From the NCBI RefSeq assembly GCF_003570725.1, contig NZ_QWVS01000013.1:335628-399627 (forward strand): DNA of 64,000 bases, given 5' to 3'. The notes below the pieces were generated by a model that had not been told where the DNA came from, did no database searches, and saw nothing but the letters and a program-made list of their open reading frames with translations. Source of the DNA: Peribacillus asahii. Its GTDB lineage: Bacteria; Bacillota; Bacilli; Bacillales; DSM-1321. Position 1 is the first letter of the stretch; every line of letters starts with the position of its first letter. Shown in pieces: positions 1-8,799 of this stretch. The translations under genes were made by a program, and so were the position numbers.

Positions 1-418
1 TAACACTGTTTTTCTCATCAATGATGTATATATTCACTTCATCTAAACAGTGTAAAACAGCCTCTTGCTGAAGTAGTTGAATATTTCCAAGAAAATGGTC
101 AATTCGCCCTCCTGTCGCCCCAAAAATATAAATATTCTTTGGTTTTTGGCCAATGGCCCAGTTAAGAGCAAGCTCAAGATCTGTTTCATCTTTCTCCGAA
201 GGAAACAGCGATACTTCTGGCAATTGAGCTTGCATCATTTGAAACTCGTCCTTCGTCACCGAATCAAAATCCCCTACTGAAAGATGAGGAGTAATTCCCT
301 GCTCTAATAATGCCAATACTCCGCGATCAACGCCGACCCACAGATTCGCTCTTTGTTTATACATATGTAAGTTGGGCCAATATTGACTGGGCCCCCCAGC
401 CATAATACAAATATTCAT
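1..418 (-). CDS. thiN: Thiamine pyrophosphokinase, 3' end cut by window edge
   Basis: Transfers pyrophosphate from ATP to thiamine to give thiamine pyrophosphate in the cytosol. Reading the minus strand from the ATG at 416-418 gives 139 codons without a stop, running off the left edge, so only the N-terminal two thirds is visible. Family motifs are present: GDFDS near residues 49-53, KDETD near 76-80 and GATGGRIDH near 100-108, which form the metal and nucleotide site. The start has a GGAGGCG ribosome site just upstream. It lies downstream of rpe, as in B. subtilis (rpe-thiN), but a terminator hairpin separates the two, so readthrough or its own promoter is needed. Identity is confident; the C-terminal substrate-binding domain is not seen. 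Confidence 0.9.
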   Translation of the reverse strand, partial: MNICIMAGGPSQYWPNLHMYKQRANLWVGVDRGVLALLEQGITPHLSVGDFDSVTKDEFQMMQAQLPEVSLFPSEKDETDLELALNWAIGQKPKNIYIFGATGGRIDHFLGNIQLLQQEAVLHCLDEVNIYIIDEKNSV

Positions 419-441
419 ATAACGCCTCCATACCTCTATAG

Positions 442-474
442 AAAAAAAGCCGCTCAAGTATTGAGTCGGCTTCC
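442..474 (-). terminator. Terminator after rpe
   Basis: On the minus strand GCCGACTCAA and TTGAGCGGC form a stem with one bulged base around a three-base loop, followed by a run of T. It lies just past the rpe stop and before thiN. It probably ends most transcripts of the upstream run or attenuates thiN expression. Confidence 0.75.
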
Positions 475-484
475 TTCCATACAA

Positions 485-1135
485 TTAATAATTACCGCGA
501 ATTTTTCTGATTGCCTCAGTTCGGTCTTCTTGGTTATAAATAGCAGAGCCTGCCACTAATACATTAGCACCTTGTTCAATGCATAGTTTGGCCGTTTCTT
601 CATTTACACCACCATCAATTTCAATCTCCAAATTTGGATTGAATTGATCAGCCAATGCCTTTACTTCAGCGATTTTTGGTAACACAGAATGAATGAACTT
701 CTGTCCCCCAAAGCCTGGATTTACAGTCATTAACAGCACCATGTCCACATCTTCAATAATATGTTGAATTTGGACAACAGGTGTCGCTGGGTTCAACACA
801 ACGCCTGCTTTCACACCGAAAGATTTAATTAATTGAATTGTACGATGTAAATGCGGGCATGCTTCAACGTGAACAGTAATATAATCCGCACCTGCTTTCG
901 CAAAGGCTTCAATATACTGATCAGGATTTTCAATCATTAAATGCACATCAAGCGGAAGCTTCGTAACTGGTCGAATCGCCTCTACAATCAACGGACCAAT
1001 TGTAATATTAGGAACAAAATGCCCGTCCATAACATCGACATGAATATAATCCGCACCACCGCGTTCTACGTCTAAAACCTCTTCTCCTAATTTTGCAAAA
1101 TTAGCTGACAATATAGATGGAGCAATTTTAACCAT
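485..1135 (-). CDS. rpe: Ribulose-phosphate 3-epimerase
   Basis: Interconverts ribulose 5-phosphate and xylulose 5-phosphate in the pentose phosphate pathway. The 216-residue protein has the usual family length. The expected metal and acid-base residues of this TIM barrel are visible: H32 and D34 in IHVDVMDG, H65 in LDVHLM and D174 in EIDGGV. The VNPGFGGQ phosphate-binding loop lies near residues 138-145. The start ATG follows a GAGGT ribosome site. It begins three bases after the rsgA stop, so it is co-transcribed with rsgA and prkC. Nothing unusual. Confidence 0.97.
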   Translation of the reverse strand: MVKIAPSILSANFAKLGEEVLDVERGGADYIHVDVMDGHFVPNITIGPLIVEAIRPVTKLPLDVHLMIENPDQYIEAFAKAGADYITVHVEACPHLHRTIQLIKSFGVKAGVVLNPATPVVQIQHIIEDVDMVLLMTVNPGFGGQKFIHSVLPKIAEVKALADQFNPNLEIEIDGGVNEETAKLCIEQGANVLVAGSAIYNQEDRTEAIRKIRGNY

Positions 1136-1138
1136 CGT

Positions 1139-2020
1139 TCAATACCTCGGCTTTCTCTCTCTAATTTCTTCTAAAAACTGTTTATAATGTTCATAACGGT
1201 AAACAGGAACTTCCCCTGCTTCCACTGCTGCTTTCACAGCACAGCGAGGCTCTTTATCATGCAAGCAACCTCGGAATTTACAATTCTCACTTAACTCATA
1301 AAACTCAGGAAAACAATACGTAAGCCGTTCAGCTTCCATTTCGATAAAATCCAGCGAGCTAAATCCTGGTGTATCCGCAACAAGACCCGAACCAATATGA
1401 ATAAGCTCCACATGCCTTGTTGTATGTTTGCCGCGGCCTAAGTGAGATGAAATGTCATTCGTCTTTAAATCTAGTTTAGGATTAATCGCATTTAATATTG
1501 AGGATTTACCGACACCCGATTGCCCGGCAAACACACTCGTTTTTCCATCTACAAATGGAAGCAGCTCCTCGATTCCTGCTTCAGTGACAGAAGACGTAAT
1601 CATCACAGGATACCCTAATTTTCTATAATCGCTTACGTACTCATCCAACTGAGCTCGCTTCTCTTGAGGAACTAAGTCAATTTTACTCACAACAATAATT
1701 GGGTCAATTTCATTATCCTCAATCAATACAAGAAAGCGATCTAACAAAGCTGGACTAAAATCTGGTTCCACTGCCGAAAAAACGAGAATCGCTTGATCTA
1801 CATTCGCAATCGGCGGGCGAACCAATTCGTTTTTTCGCTGTTTTACTTCTAGCACGTAGCCATCTGTTTTATTTTCAGCCTGATAGACGACATGATCGCC
1901 GACAAGGGGCGTGACTTTATTTTTGCGAAATACGCCTCTACCGCGACATTGAATCACTTCTTCACCGTCTAACACATAATAAAACCCGCTAAGTGCTTTA
2001 ATAATTTTTCCTTCGGGCAT
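1139..2020 (-). CDS. rsgA: Ribosome small-subunit GTPase RsgA (CpgA)
   Basis: Circularly permuted GTPase that helps mature the 30S subunit; the B. subtilis homologue CpgA is also a substrate of the PrkC kinase. 293 residues, close to the family length. An OB-fold covers about residues 1-70. The permuted GTPase motifs follow: G4 SKID at 112-115, then the P-loop GQSGVGKS at 166-173, then DTPG at 216-219. A zinc knuckle with C247, C252, H254 and C260 closes the protein. The ATG has a strong AAGGAGTGG site. It sits between prkC and rpe, matching the B. subtilis order, and the pairing with its kinase is conserved. Confidence 0.97.
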   Translation of the reverse strand: MPEGKIIKALSGFYYVLDGEEVIQCRGRGVFRKNKVTPLVGDHVVYQAENKTDGYVLEVKQRKNELVRPPIANVDQAILVFSAVEPDFSPALLDRFLVLIEDNEIDPIIVVSKIDLVPQEKRAQLDEYVSDYRKLGYPVMITSSVTEAGIEELLPFVDGKTSVFAGQSGVGKSSILNAINPKLDLKTNDISSHLGRGKHTTRHVELIHIGSGLVADTPGFSSLDFIEMEAERLTYCFPEFYELSENCKFRGCLHDKEPRCAVKAAVEAGEVPVYRYEHYKQFLEEIRERKPRY

Positions 2021-2046
2021 AGCTCCACTCCTTCTGCTAAACTTTC

Positions 2047-4053
2047 TTAATCGGAATACTGTACCTCTTCATCTATAATTACTTGATCATCCCGCATAAC
2101 TTTATACCTGGCAGGTTTATCAATTGAAACCGTGAAATCAATTGTTCGTGTCTTATTCTCCGTCATAAAAAACGAGGCAATTGGTTGATCCATTGTTCGT
2201 GTTAAATCTTCAACGTAAATTTGTACATACTGAGCCTTCCCGGTAACATCAGGCTCATATTCAATCGTAATTTCTTTTGTAACCGTTTTGGGCGGTACTT
2301 CTTCTTTTCCTTTAGATAATACAACTTTGACTGTGCTCCCTTTATCAACGGAAGAATGAGCAGCAGGGGACTGTGAAATAACTTGTCCTTCTGGTACAGA
2401 CTGATGATATTCTTCCTTCTCTACTTCTATGATCAGGCCGCTATCTTGCGCGTAGTCTTTTAGGCCTGCCTCACTATAGCCTGTTAAATCTTTCAGTAAA
2501 ATTTGTTCGCTTCCTTTACTAACAGTAAATTCAATAACGGTATCCTCAGGTAAAACTTCCGTATTGGCCACTGGATTTTGCGAAATAATCGTTCCAGAAG
2601 CAATATCAGCATGGTACTCCTCTGTCACGACGATATCTTTAAATTCCATTTTTTCTAATTCTTTTTCTATGTCTTCTATATTTTCCCCTTCATAATCAGA
2701 AAGAACTATCGTTTCTTGACCAATACTTTGATAAATGTCAATTTTCGCTCCTTCTTTTACTTTCTTACCTTCCTTTGGATTCGTTTTAATAACATGATCC
2801 TCAGGAATTTCTGCGTCTTCTAATTCAATAATTTTGCCTGGTACTAGACCTGTATTTTGCAATTCGGTAATCGCATCCTCTAACTCTTTTCCTTGCAAGT
2901 CGGGAATCGTTACTTCCTTTGTTCCTAGCAAAGACGGGAACACTACAATAATCAAGATTGTCAAAAATAATAGCGTTAAAAAAGATGCCACTAAAATAAC
3001 CGGCCCCTTTTTCCGCTTTGTTTTTTCTTGTTCAGGCTGTTTAGCAGGCTTATTATGATTGGCTTTATCGCTGGCAATGGTCGGTTCATCATCGTCGGAA
3101 ACGGGCTTATTTTTCTCTGGTCCTCTAACGATTGTCTCATCGATGCTGTCTAGATAATCATTCGTAATAATCGGAATCGCCTTTGTAGCCTCTTCATCTT
3201 GCGGGATGGAGAAAGGAGCTTCATTCTCTCTACTTGGATCAAGCGCTGTACGAATATCCTCCCCCATTGCTTCAACACTTTCATAACGATAATAGCTGTC
3301 TTTCGCTGTTGCCTTTAAAATAATGTTTTCTACACTTTGCGGAATGTCGGCATTCCATCGCTTCGGTGACGGAGTTTCAGACTGTAAATGTTTCAGAGCG
3401 ATAGAGACAGCGGATTCTCCTGAGAATGGCAATCTTCCTGTCAACAACTCAAACATCACAATGCCAAGCGAATAAATGTCCGATTTTTTATTGGCCATCC
3501 CCCCTCGCGCTTGTTCAGGGGATAAATAATGAACAGAACCGAGCACCGCATTTGTTTGCGTAATATTTGTAGCACTTAATGCCATCGCAATGCCAAAATC
3601 CGTGATTTTAACAGTCCCTTCATGGTCAATGAGAATGTTTTGTGGTTTAATATCACGATGAATAATTCCGTTATGATGCGCGTGAGATATAGCAGCTGTA
3701 ATTTGCTTCATAATATCTAAAGCTGTTTCAATAGGAATGGGAGAATTTTTTTGTATGTATTGTTTCAATGTCATTCCTTCGACATATTCCATTACAATAT
3801 AATAGATATCGTCTTCTTCACCGACATCATAGATGCTGACAATATTAGAATGAGCAAGACTCGTTGCCGATTGTGCTTCACGATTAAAGCGCTTAATGAA
3901 TTCTTCATCATTATTAAAATCCATACGCAAGATTTTCAGTGCCACATCGCGATCTAAAATCATGTCCCGAGCCAAATACACATTTGCCATACCGCCGCCG
4001 CCAACCATTTTTAGCAGCTTATAGCGGTCATTGATTCTTTTACCAACCAGCAT
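2047..4053 (-). CDS. prkC: PASTA-domain Ser/Thr protein kinase PrkC
   Basis: Membrane sensor kinase that responds to peptidoglycan fragments and phosphorylates translation and cell-wall targets. The N-terminal Hanks kinase has a GGGG loop near residue 20, catalytic K40, HRD at about 132-134, DFG at 152-154 and a SPEQ motif. A charged linker leads to one membrane helix at about 351-376, and three PASTA repeats and a short C-terminal domain lie outside. I chose the ATG at 4053 because GAGGTG lies six bases upstream; an in-frame GTG at 4062 has no site. At 668 residues it is slightly longer than B. subtilis PrkC (648). The prpC stop codon lies within its ribosome site, which suggests translational coupling with the phosphatase. 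Confidence 0.96.
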   Translation of the reverse strand: MLVGKRINDRYKLLKMVGGGGMANVYLARDMILDRDVALKILRMDFNNDEEFIKRFNREAQSATSLAHSNIVSIYDVGEEDDIYYIVMEYVEGMTLKQYIQKNSPIPIETALDIMKQITAAISHAHHNGIIHRDIKPQNILIDHEGTVKITDFGIAMALSATNITQTNAVLGSVHYLSPEQARGGMANKKSDIYSLGIVMFELLTGRLPFSGESAVSIALKHLQSETPSPKRWNADIPQSVENIILKATAKDSYYRYESVEAMGEDIRTALDPSRENEAPFSIPQDEEATKAIPIITNDYLDSIDETIVRGPEKNKPVSDDDEPTIASDKANHNKPAKQPEQEKTKRKKGPVILVASFLTLLFLTILIIVVFPSLLGTKEVTIPDLQGKELEDAITELQNTGLVPGKIIELEDAEIPEDHVIKTNPKEGKKVKEGAKIDIYQSIGQETIVLSDYEGENIEDIEKELEKMEFKDIVVTEEYHADIASGTIISQNPVANTEVLPEDTVIEFTVSKGSEQILLKDLTGYSEAGLKDYAQDSGLIIEVEKEEYHQSVPEGQVISQSPAAHSSVDKGSTVKVVLSKGKEEVPPKTVTKEITIEYEPDVTGKAQYVQIYVEDLTRTMDQPIASFFMTENKTRTIDFTVSIDKPARYKVMRDDQVIIDEEVQYSD

Positions 4054-4058
4054 CGGAC

Positions 4059-4808
4059 TCACCTCACTACACTTTCATCATAAAATTGAACGAGTACGAG
4101 GGTAATATTATCTTCGCCACCATAATGATTAGCTAAATCAATAAAGGCTGTTGCTTTTTCTTCTAATGAATGTTCATTTTTCACAATGTTGCACATTTCT
4201 TGTTCACTTACTTTATTAGACAAACCATCCGAACAAAGCAGAAGAATATCTTCTTCTTCAAACATGACAGTTACAATATCCATTTCTACTTTCAATTCAG
4301 TACCTAATGCCCGCAATAAAACATTTTTTCGTGGGTGATTTTCCGCATCTTCCTTCGTAATTTGACCAGTACGAACGAGTTCATTGACGAGAGAATGATC
4401 TTCTGTTACTTGTTTAAACCCGCTTTCATTGTACAAGTAACAGCGACTATCACCGATATTGGCAACCGATGCAAATTTGTCTGTACAGATAGCTGCAACA
4501 ATAGTTGTTCCCATTCCTTGGCATTCGCTATTCTCCGCAGCATGTTGAAAGAGAACTTCATTTACCTTCGTAATATGTTTTCTCAGCCACTCTTCTGCTT
4601 CATTCGCTGTCTCGATAGCTCCGGCTTCATCCCAGCTTTTCTTTAACAAATCAACGGTCATCGTGCTTGCCACATCCCCAGCACGATGACCACCCATGCC
4701 ATCGGCTACGATGGCAAGGCGAATCCCTGCGGAATTAATAAAAACTCCACCATTATCTTCATTGTGTTGACGTACTTTACCGCGGTCTGTTCTATAAATT
4801 GTCCGCAT
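4059..4808 (-). CDS. prpC: PP2C-type protein phosphatase PrpC
   Basis: Metal-dependent Ser/Thr phosphatase that reverses PrkC phosphorylation in the cytosol. The 249-residue protein carries the PP2C motifs: RQHNEDN near the start, VADGMGGH near residues 35-42, the GMGTT and GDSRCYL segments, LLCSDGL and a final GGEDNIT, supplying the aspartates for two metal ions. The ATG at 4808 follows GAGGTGA. It lies five bases after the rlmN stop and directly before prkC, the conserved eraser-writer pair. Nothing odd seen. Confidence 0.96.
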   Translation of the reverse strand: MRTIYRTDRGKVRQHNEDNGGVFINSAGIRLAIVADGMGGHRAGDVASTMTVDLLKKSWDEAGAIETANEAEEWLRKHITKVNEVLFQHAAENSECQGMGTTIVAAICTDKFASVANIGDSRCYLYNESGFKQVTEDHSLVNELVRTGQITKEDAENHPRKNVLLRALGTELKVEMDIVTVMFEEEDILLLCSDGLSNKVSEQEMCNIVKNEHSLEEKATAFIDLANHYGGEDNITLVLVQFYDESVVR

Positions 4809-4814
4809 ATCGAG

Positions 4815-5909
4815 TCACCTCGTCTCTTCTTTTCGCTCCTTGGCCCGAAGCTGACCACAAGCCGCATCAATGTCATGACCTTGCTCTCTTCGAATTGTTA
4901 CATTAATACCACGTTTCTTCAATGTCTTTTCAAATGCAAAAATTTGTTCACGAGGTGTTCTCACATAGTTGCGTTCTGGTACGTAATTAACAGGAATTAA
5001 GTTTACATGGCACTTGATTCCTTTAATAAGTGCAGCGAGTTCTTCCGCATGCTCCACTGTATCGTTTTCTCCACCGAATAAACCATATTCAAAGCTAACA
5101 CGACGCCCGGTCTTTTCTGTATAATACTTAATGGCTTCAATTAAATCAGGCAGTTTATACGCACGGTTGATCGGCATTAATTTACTGCGGAGTTCCGTAT
5201 TTGGTGCATGAAGAGAAACAGCAAAATTAATTTGTAGAGGTTCTTCAGCAAATTGATAAATTTTTGGAATAATACCGCTTGTTGAAACCGTAATATGACG
5301 TGCTCCAATATTCAAACCTTTTTCATGATTAATGTTTCGTAAAAAGGACATCATGTTGTCATAATTATCAAATGGTTCCCCAATTCCCATAATGACAAGG
5401 GAACTCACCCGCTCGCCAACCTCATCCAATGCTTGCTGTACTTTTACAACTTGAGCAACAATTTCTCCTGCCTCTAAGTTACGCTTTAACCCACCAAGTG
5501 TAGAAGCGCAAAACGTACAACCGATTCGACATCCGACTTGCGTTGTAACACAAATAGAATTTCCGTAATCATGACGCATTAATACCGTTTCAATTGAATA
5601 GCCATCATGAAGCTCAAATAAAAACTTCATCGTACCATCACTAGATGTTTGTTGAATTAATGTATTCAGCGTTGTAAATGTAAACTGTTCTTCTAATTTA
5701 TCACGCAGCTGTTTTGATAGGTTTGTCATTTCAGCAAACCCTTTTACGCGCTTTTTGTATAACCAATCATAAATTTGTTCACCACGAAAGGCTTTATCAC
5801 CGTTCTCAACAGCCCATTCTTTCAGCTGCTGAATTTCTAACGAATAAATCGAAGGCTTTTCCGGCTTCGTATCTTTTTTCACTCTTGTTGACTTTGTAAT
5901 TTCTGTCAT
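4815..5909 (-). CDS. rlmN: 23S rRNA/tRNA adenine-C2 methyltransferase RlmN
   Basis: Radical-SAM enzyme that methylates A2503 of 23S rRNA and A37 of some tRNAs at C2. 364 residues, the family length. The cluster motif CRIGCTFC is at about 127-134, and a C-terminal cysteine near residue 351 in DAACGQ fits the methyl-carrying cysteine. The start ATG overlaps the rsmB stop (ATGA), typical of translational coupling. The fmt-rsmB-rlmN-prpC-prkC order is that of B. subtilis. Confidence 0.96.
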   Translation of the reverse strand: MTEITKSTRVKKDTKPEKPSIYSLEIQQLKEWAVENGDKAFRGEQIYDWLYKKRVKGFAEMTNLSKQLRDKLEEQFTFTTLNTLIQQTSSDGTMKFLFELHDGYSIETVLMRHDYGNSICVTTQVGCRIGCTFCASTLGGLKRNLEAGEIVAQVVKVQQALDEVGERVSSLVIMGIGEPFDNYDNMMSFLRNINHEKGLNIGARHITVSTSGIIPKIYQFAEEPLQINFAVSLHAPNTELRSKLMPINRAYKLPDLIEAIKYYTEKTGRRVSFEYGLFGGENDTVEHAEELAALIKGIKCHVNLIPVNYVPERNYVRTPREQIFAFEKTLKKRGINVTIRREQGHDIDAACGQLRAKERKEETR

Positions 5910-7258
5910 GCTTGTACCTTCTTTCTAAAGCTTGCAATAAAAAATCCATCGCTTTCAAAATATTGAGGGAACACTTGAAGGCTATGTCCTTCCACATAAG
6001 GCACGATTGCCTCAGGCATTCTTTCTTTTAAACTTAGATCGCTTTCAAATTCCTGATGGCTTTCCAAAAAGGCAGCTGCCACTCGATCATTCTCCTCGCG
6101 ATCGACCGTACATGTACTATAAATCAAACGCCCGCCTTGCTTCACTAAAGGTGCCGCTGCGTCTAACAACTTTTGTTGAATAGAAGAGAGCTTTATTATA
6201 TCATCTTTTGTTTTCGTATACTTCACATCTGGTTTACGGCGCATGACACCTAGACCTGAACATGGTGCATCGACAAGAATACGGTCAAAGCCTTCTTTAT
6301 TAAATAAGTCTTGAACATGCCGGCTATCCGCAGCTTGTGTTTTAACATTTCGAAGCCCTAAACGCTCTGCTTGATCTTTAATCAGCTTCACTTTATGCTC
6401 ATGCAAATCTAAAGCATACACTTGTCCAGTCGTTAAACCTTCGGCAATATGTGTTGTTTTTCCTCCAGGTGCTGCACAGCAGTCAAGAACCGCATCATTT
6501 CCACTTGCTCCTAAAGCATGAGCAACGAGCATTGAGCTTTCATCCTGAATGGATAGGTATCCTAATTTATAGCTTTCTGAATGCGCTAAATTCCCACGAT
6601 AACAAATAATGGCTTCAGGTAAAATATCACTCGCTTCAACATCGTAGCCTTCTTCAATTAAAATACTCACAAGTTCACTGCGGGAAATTTTCTTTACATT
6701 CACCCGTGCCGTTTGCAAAGGCGCTGTTAAATTAACTTCACACATATCCGCGGTTTTTTCAAAGCCAAATTGCTCAATCCAACGCTTCACAAGCCAAATG
6801 GGATGACTCGTCCTAATCGCTAAACGTTCGCTTTCATCTTCAATTTCCTCAAAAGAAGCAACGCCATTTCGTTGAATATTGCGAAGTACACCATTAACCA
6901 TCGATGTCGTTCCTTTATGGCCGCGTCTTTTCGCAATTTCTACTGCCTCAAACAAAATCGCATGATCCGGCACTTTATCTAAGTAAACCATTTGATAAAC
7001 AGACATACGAAGTAAATTGATTACCCAAGACTGTGTTTTTTTCGGGTTTTTAATATACGGTTTAAGGAAATAATCTAACGTCATCTTTCGTTGAATCGTT
7101 CCGTAACTAATTTCCGTTAACAACCCGCTGTCTGCACTGGAAAGCTGGTATTTATTAATCACATTATTTAACATCAAGTTGCTATACGCTTGATTTTTCT
7201 CTACTGATTCGAGAATATCAAGAGCAATGTCTCGCACACCCTTTTTCGTTTGCTTCAT
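5906..7258 (-). CDS. rsmB: 16S rRNA cytosine-5 methyltransferase RsmB
   Basis: Methylates C967 of 16S rRNA using SAM. The 450-residue protein has an N-terminal NusB-like RNA-binding domain (about 1-140) and a C-terminal methyltransferase with the SAM loop in [12 protein letters not shown]. The catalytic pair of cysteines lies in DAPCSG and YSTCT, the NOL1/NOP2/Sun signature. Its ATG overlaps the fmt stop, and its own stop overlaps rlmN, so the three genes form a tightly coupled unit. Confidence 0.95.
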   Translation of the reverse strand: MKQTKKGVRDIALDILESVEKNQAYSNLMLNNVINKYQLSSADSGLLTEISYGTIQRKMTLDYFLKPYIKNPKKTQSWVINLLRMSVYQMVYLDKVPDHAILFEAVEIAKRRGHKGTTSMVNGVLRNIQRNGVASFEEIEDESERLAIRTSHPIWLVKRWIEQFGFEKTADMCEVNLTAPLQTARVNVKKISRSELVSILIEEGYDVEASDILPEAIICYRGNLAHSESYKLGYLSIQDESSMLVAHALGASGNDAVLDCCAAPGGKTTHIAEGLTTGQVYALDLHEHKVKLIKDQAERLGLRNVKTQAADSRHVQDLFNKEGFDRILVDAPCSGLGVMRRKPDVKYTKTKDDIIKLSSIQQKLLDAAAPLVKQGGRLIYSTCTVDREENDRVAAAFLESHQEFESDLSLKERMPEAIVPYVEGHSLQVFPQYFESDGFFIASFRKKVQA

Positions 7259-8205
7259 TATTCTTCTCCTACCTTCATACCTGCTTTAATAAATGCCCCA
7301 GCACCGCGTAAATAATCTTTTGCCAGCATTTTTTTCTTACCTGAAGGCTGAAGCTCGGTAATGAGAATAGCGGTTTCGTTACCTGTTGCAACAACAATCC
7401 CTTCTTCACGAACATCGATGATAGTTCCCGGAGCGGATTCTTTCATGTCTGGAAGCTTTTTTACTTGCCATACTTTTAAGACATTGCCTTCCAATAGTGT
7501 ATACGCTACAGGCCACGGATTTAAGCCGCGCACATGGTTATAAATTTCTTGCCCTGTTCTTGTCCAATCAATTTTTTCATCGGACCGTTTAATATTTGAA
7601 GCAAAAGTTGCTTTCGCTTCATCTTGCTTAATGGGAGTAAGTTCTCCATTTATTAGTTTTGGCAAAGTTTCCGCTAATAAATCTGACCCCACTTGACTTA
7701 ACTTATCATGAAGTGTTCCAACATTATCTTCTTCTTCAATGACAACCTCTGCCTGTGTTAAAATATCTCCCGCATCCAGCTTTTCAGCCATATACATAAT
7801 CGTAATACCTGTTTTTTCTTTTCCTTGCAAAATTGAATAATGAATCGGTGCGCCGCCGCGCAGCTCTGGTAAAAGAGAAGCATGGACATTAATACAGCCA
7901 AACTTTGGCGCTTCCAGCAGTTCATTCGGTAAAATCTGTCCAAAAGCCGCTGTCACAACTAAGTCAGGTTTTAGGGCCAAAATCTCAGCTAAATCTACTT
8001 CATTACGAATTTTTTCTGGTTGATATACTGGGATACCGTACTTCTCCGCCTCTACTTTTACAGGGGGAGGCGTTAATACTTTCTTCCGTCCAACTGGTCG
8101 ATCAGGTTGCGTTACAACCGCTATTACTTCATAGCCCTCATCCATAATTCGCTTTAAAACAGGTACCGAAAAATCCGGCGTCCCCATAAAAATAATCTTT
8201 GTCAT
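7258..8205 (-). CDS. fmt: Methionyl-tRNA formyltransferase
   Basis: Formylates initiator Met-tRNA with 10-formyl-tetrahydrofolate. 315 residues with [10 protein letters not shown] at the N-terminus and the folate-site signature [15 protein letters not shown] around residues 108-122, including the catalytic Asn/His/Asp region. A smaller C-terminal tRNA-binding domain follows. It overlaps the end of def by four bases: the two enzymes add and remove the formyl group, and this pairing is widespread in bacteria. Confidence 0.97.
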   Translation of the reverse strand: MTKIIFMGTPDFSVPVLKRIMDEGYEVIAVVTQPDRPVGRKKVLTPPPVKVEAEKYGIPVYQPEKIRNEVDLAEILALKPDLVVTAAFGQILPNELLEAPKFGCINVHASLLPELRGGAPIHYSILQGKEKTGITIMYMAEKLDAGDILTQAEVVIEEEDNVGTLHDKLSQVGSDLLAETLPKLINGELTPIKQDEAKATFASNIKRSDEKIDWTRTGQEIYNHVRGLNPWPVAYTLLEGNVLKVWQVKKLPDMKESAPGTIIDVREEGIVVATGNETAILITELQPSGKKKMLAKDYLRGAGAFIKAGMKVGEE

Positions 8206-8687
8206 CGTTCCTCAAACCCTTCTAGCTCTTCTACTGTTATATAGCGAGAAATTTTACTTGTAAATAAAACGCCGTGCAAATGATCAATTTCATGTTGAAT
8301 GGCGCGCGCTAAAAAATCTTCCGCTTCAAGCTCATAATATTCTCCACGTCGATTTTGTGCCCGAATCTTTACACGATATGGACGTGTTACTTCACCGTAT
8401 ACATCCGGAAAACTTAAGCACCCTTCAATCCCAGTTTGTTCTCCATCTGCTTCTAAAATTTCTGGATTGATCATTTCAATGACACCGGATTCCTCATCTA
8501 TTTCCACGACAGCAATTTGTTTTTTCACACCAACTTGCGGAGCAGCGAGCCCTACTCCATCTGCTTCAACCATCGTTTCATACATATTATTTAACAGCTT
8601 AGCCAAATTTTTATCAAAACTTGTGACTTTTGCACATTTTTGTTTCAAAATTTTTTCCGGAAACATTACAATTGGTAAAATCGTCAA
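8202..8687 (-). CDS. def: Peptide deformylase
   Basis: Removes the formyl group from nascent proteins; a metalloenzyme. The three family motifs are intact: GVGLAAPQ near 44-51, EGCLS near 88-92 and QHEIDH near 131-136, which supply the Cys and two His metal ligands and the catalytic Glu. I set the start at a TTG (8685-8687) because AGGAGG lies nine bases upstream. The longer ORF from 8717 would run through that site, and the TTG start gives 161 residues, the length of B. subtilis Def. Overlaps fmt. Confidence 0.94.
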   Translation of the reverse strand: MTILPIVMFPEKILKQKCAKVTSFDKNLAKLLNNMYETMVEADGVGLAAPQVGVKKQIAVVEIDEESGVIEMINPEILEADGEQTGIEGCLSFPDVYGEVTRPYRVKIRAQNRRGEYYELEAEDFLARAIQHEIDHLHGVLFTSKISRYITVEELEGFEER

Positions 8688-8763
8688 AAAATTAAACCTC
8701 CTATTAGAAAAGCGCAAGGCGCGTGAAGCGATATCCCCTTACTCGTTTTAAAATCATTTTATT

Positions 8764-8793
8764 TAAAAACGCGAGCGCTTCTAGCAGCTCGCG
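8764..8793 (-). terminator. Terminator-like hairpin after priA
   Basis: The minus strand shows CGCGAGC and GCTCGCG as a perfect seven-base stem followed by TTTTT, placed between priA and def. With the flanking sequence that includes GCGCAAGGCGC (about 8710-8720) it resembles a small intergenic repeat. It would reduce readthrough into def-fmt. Confidence 0.6.
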
Positions 8794-8799
8794 ACTGGA

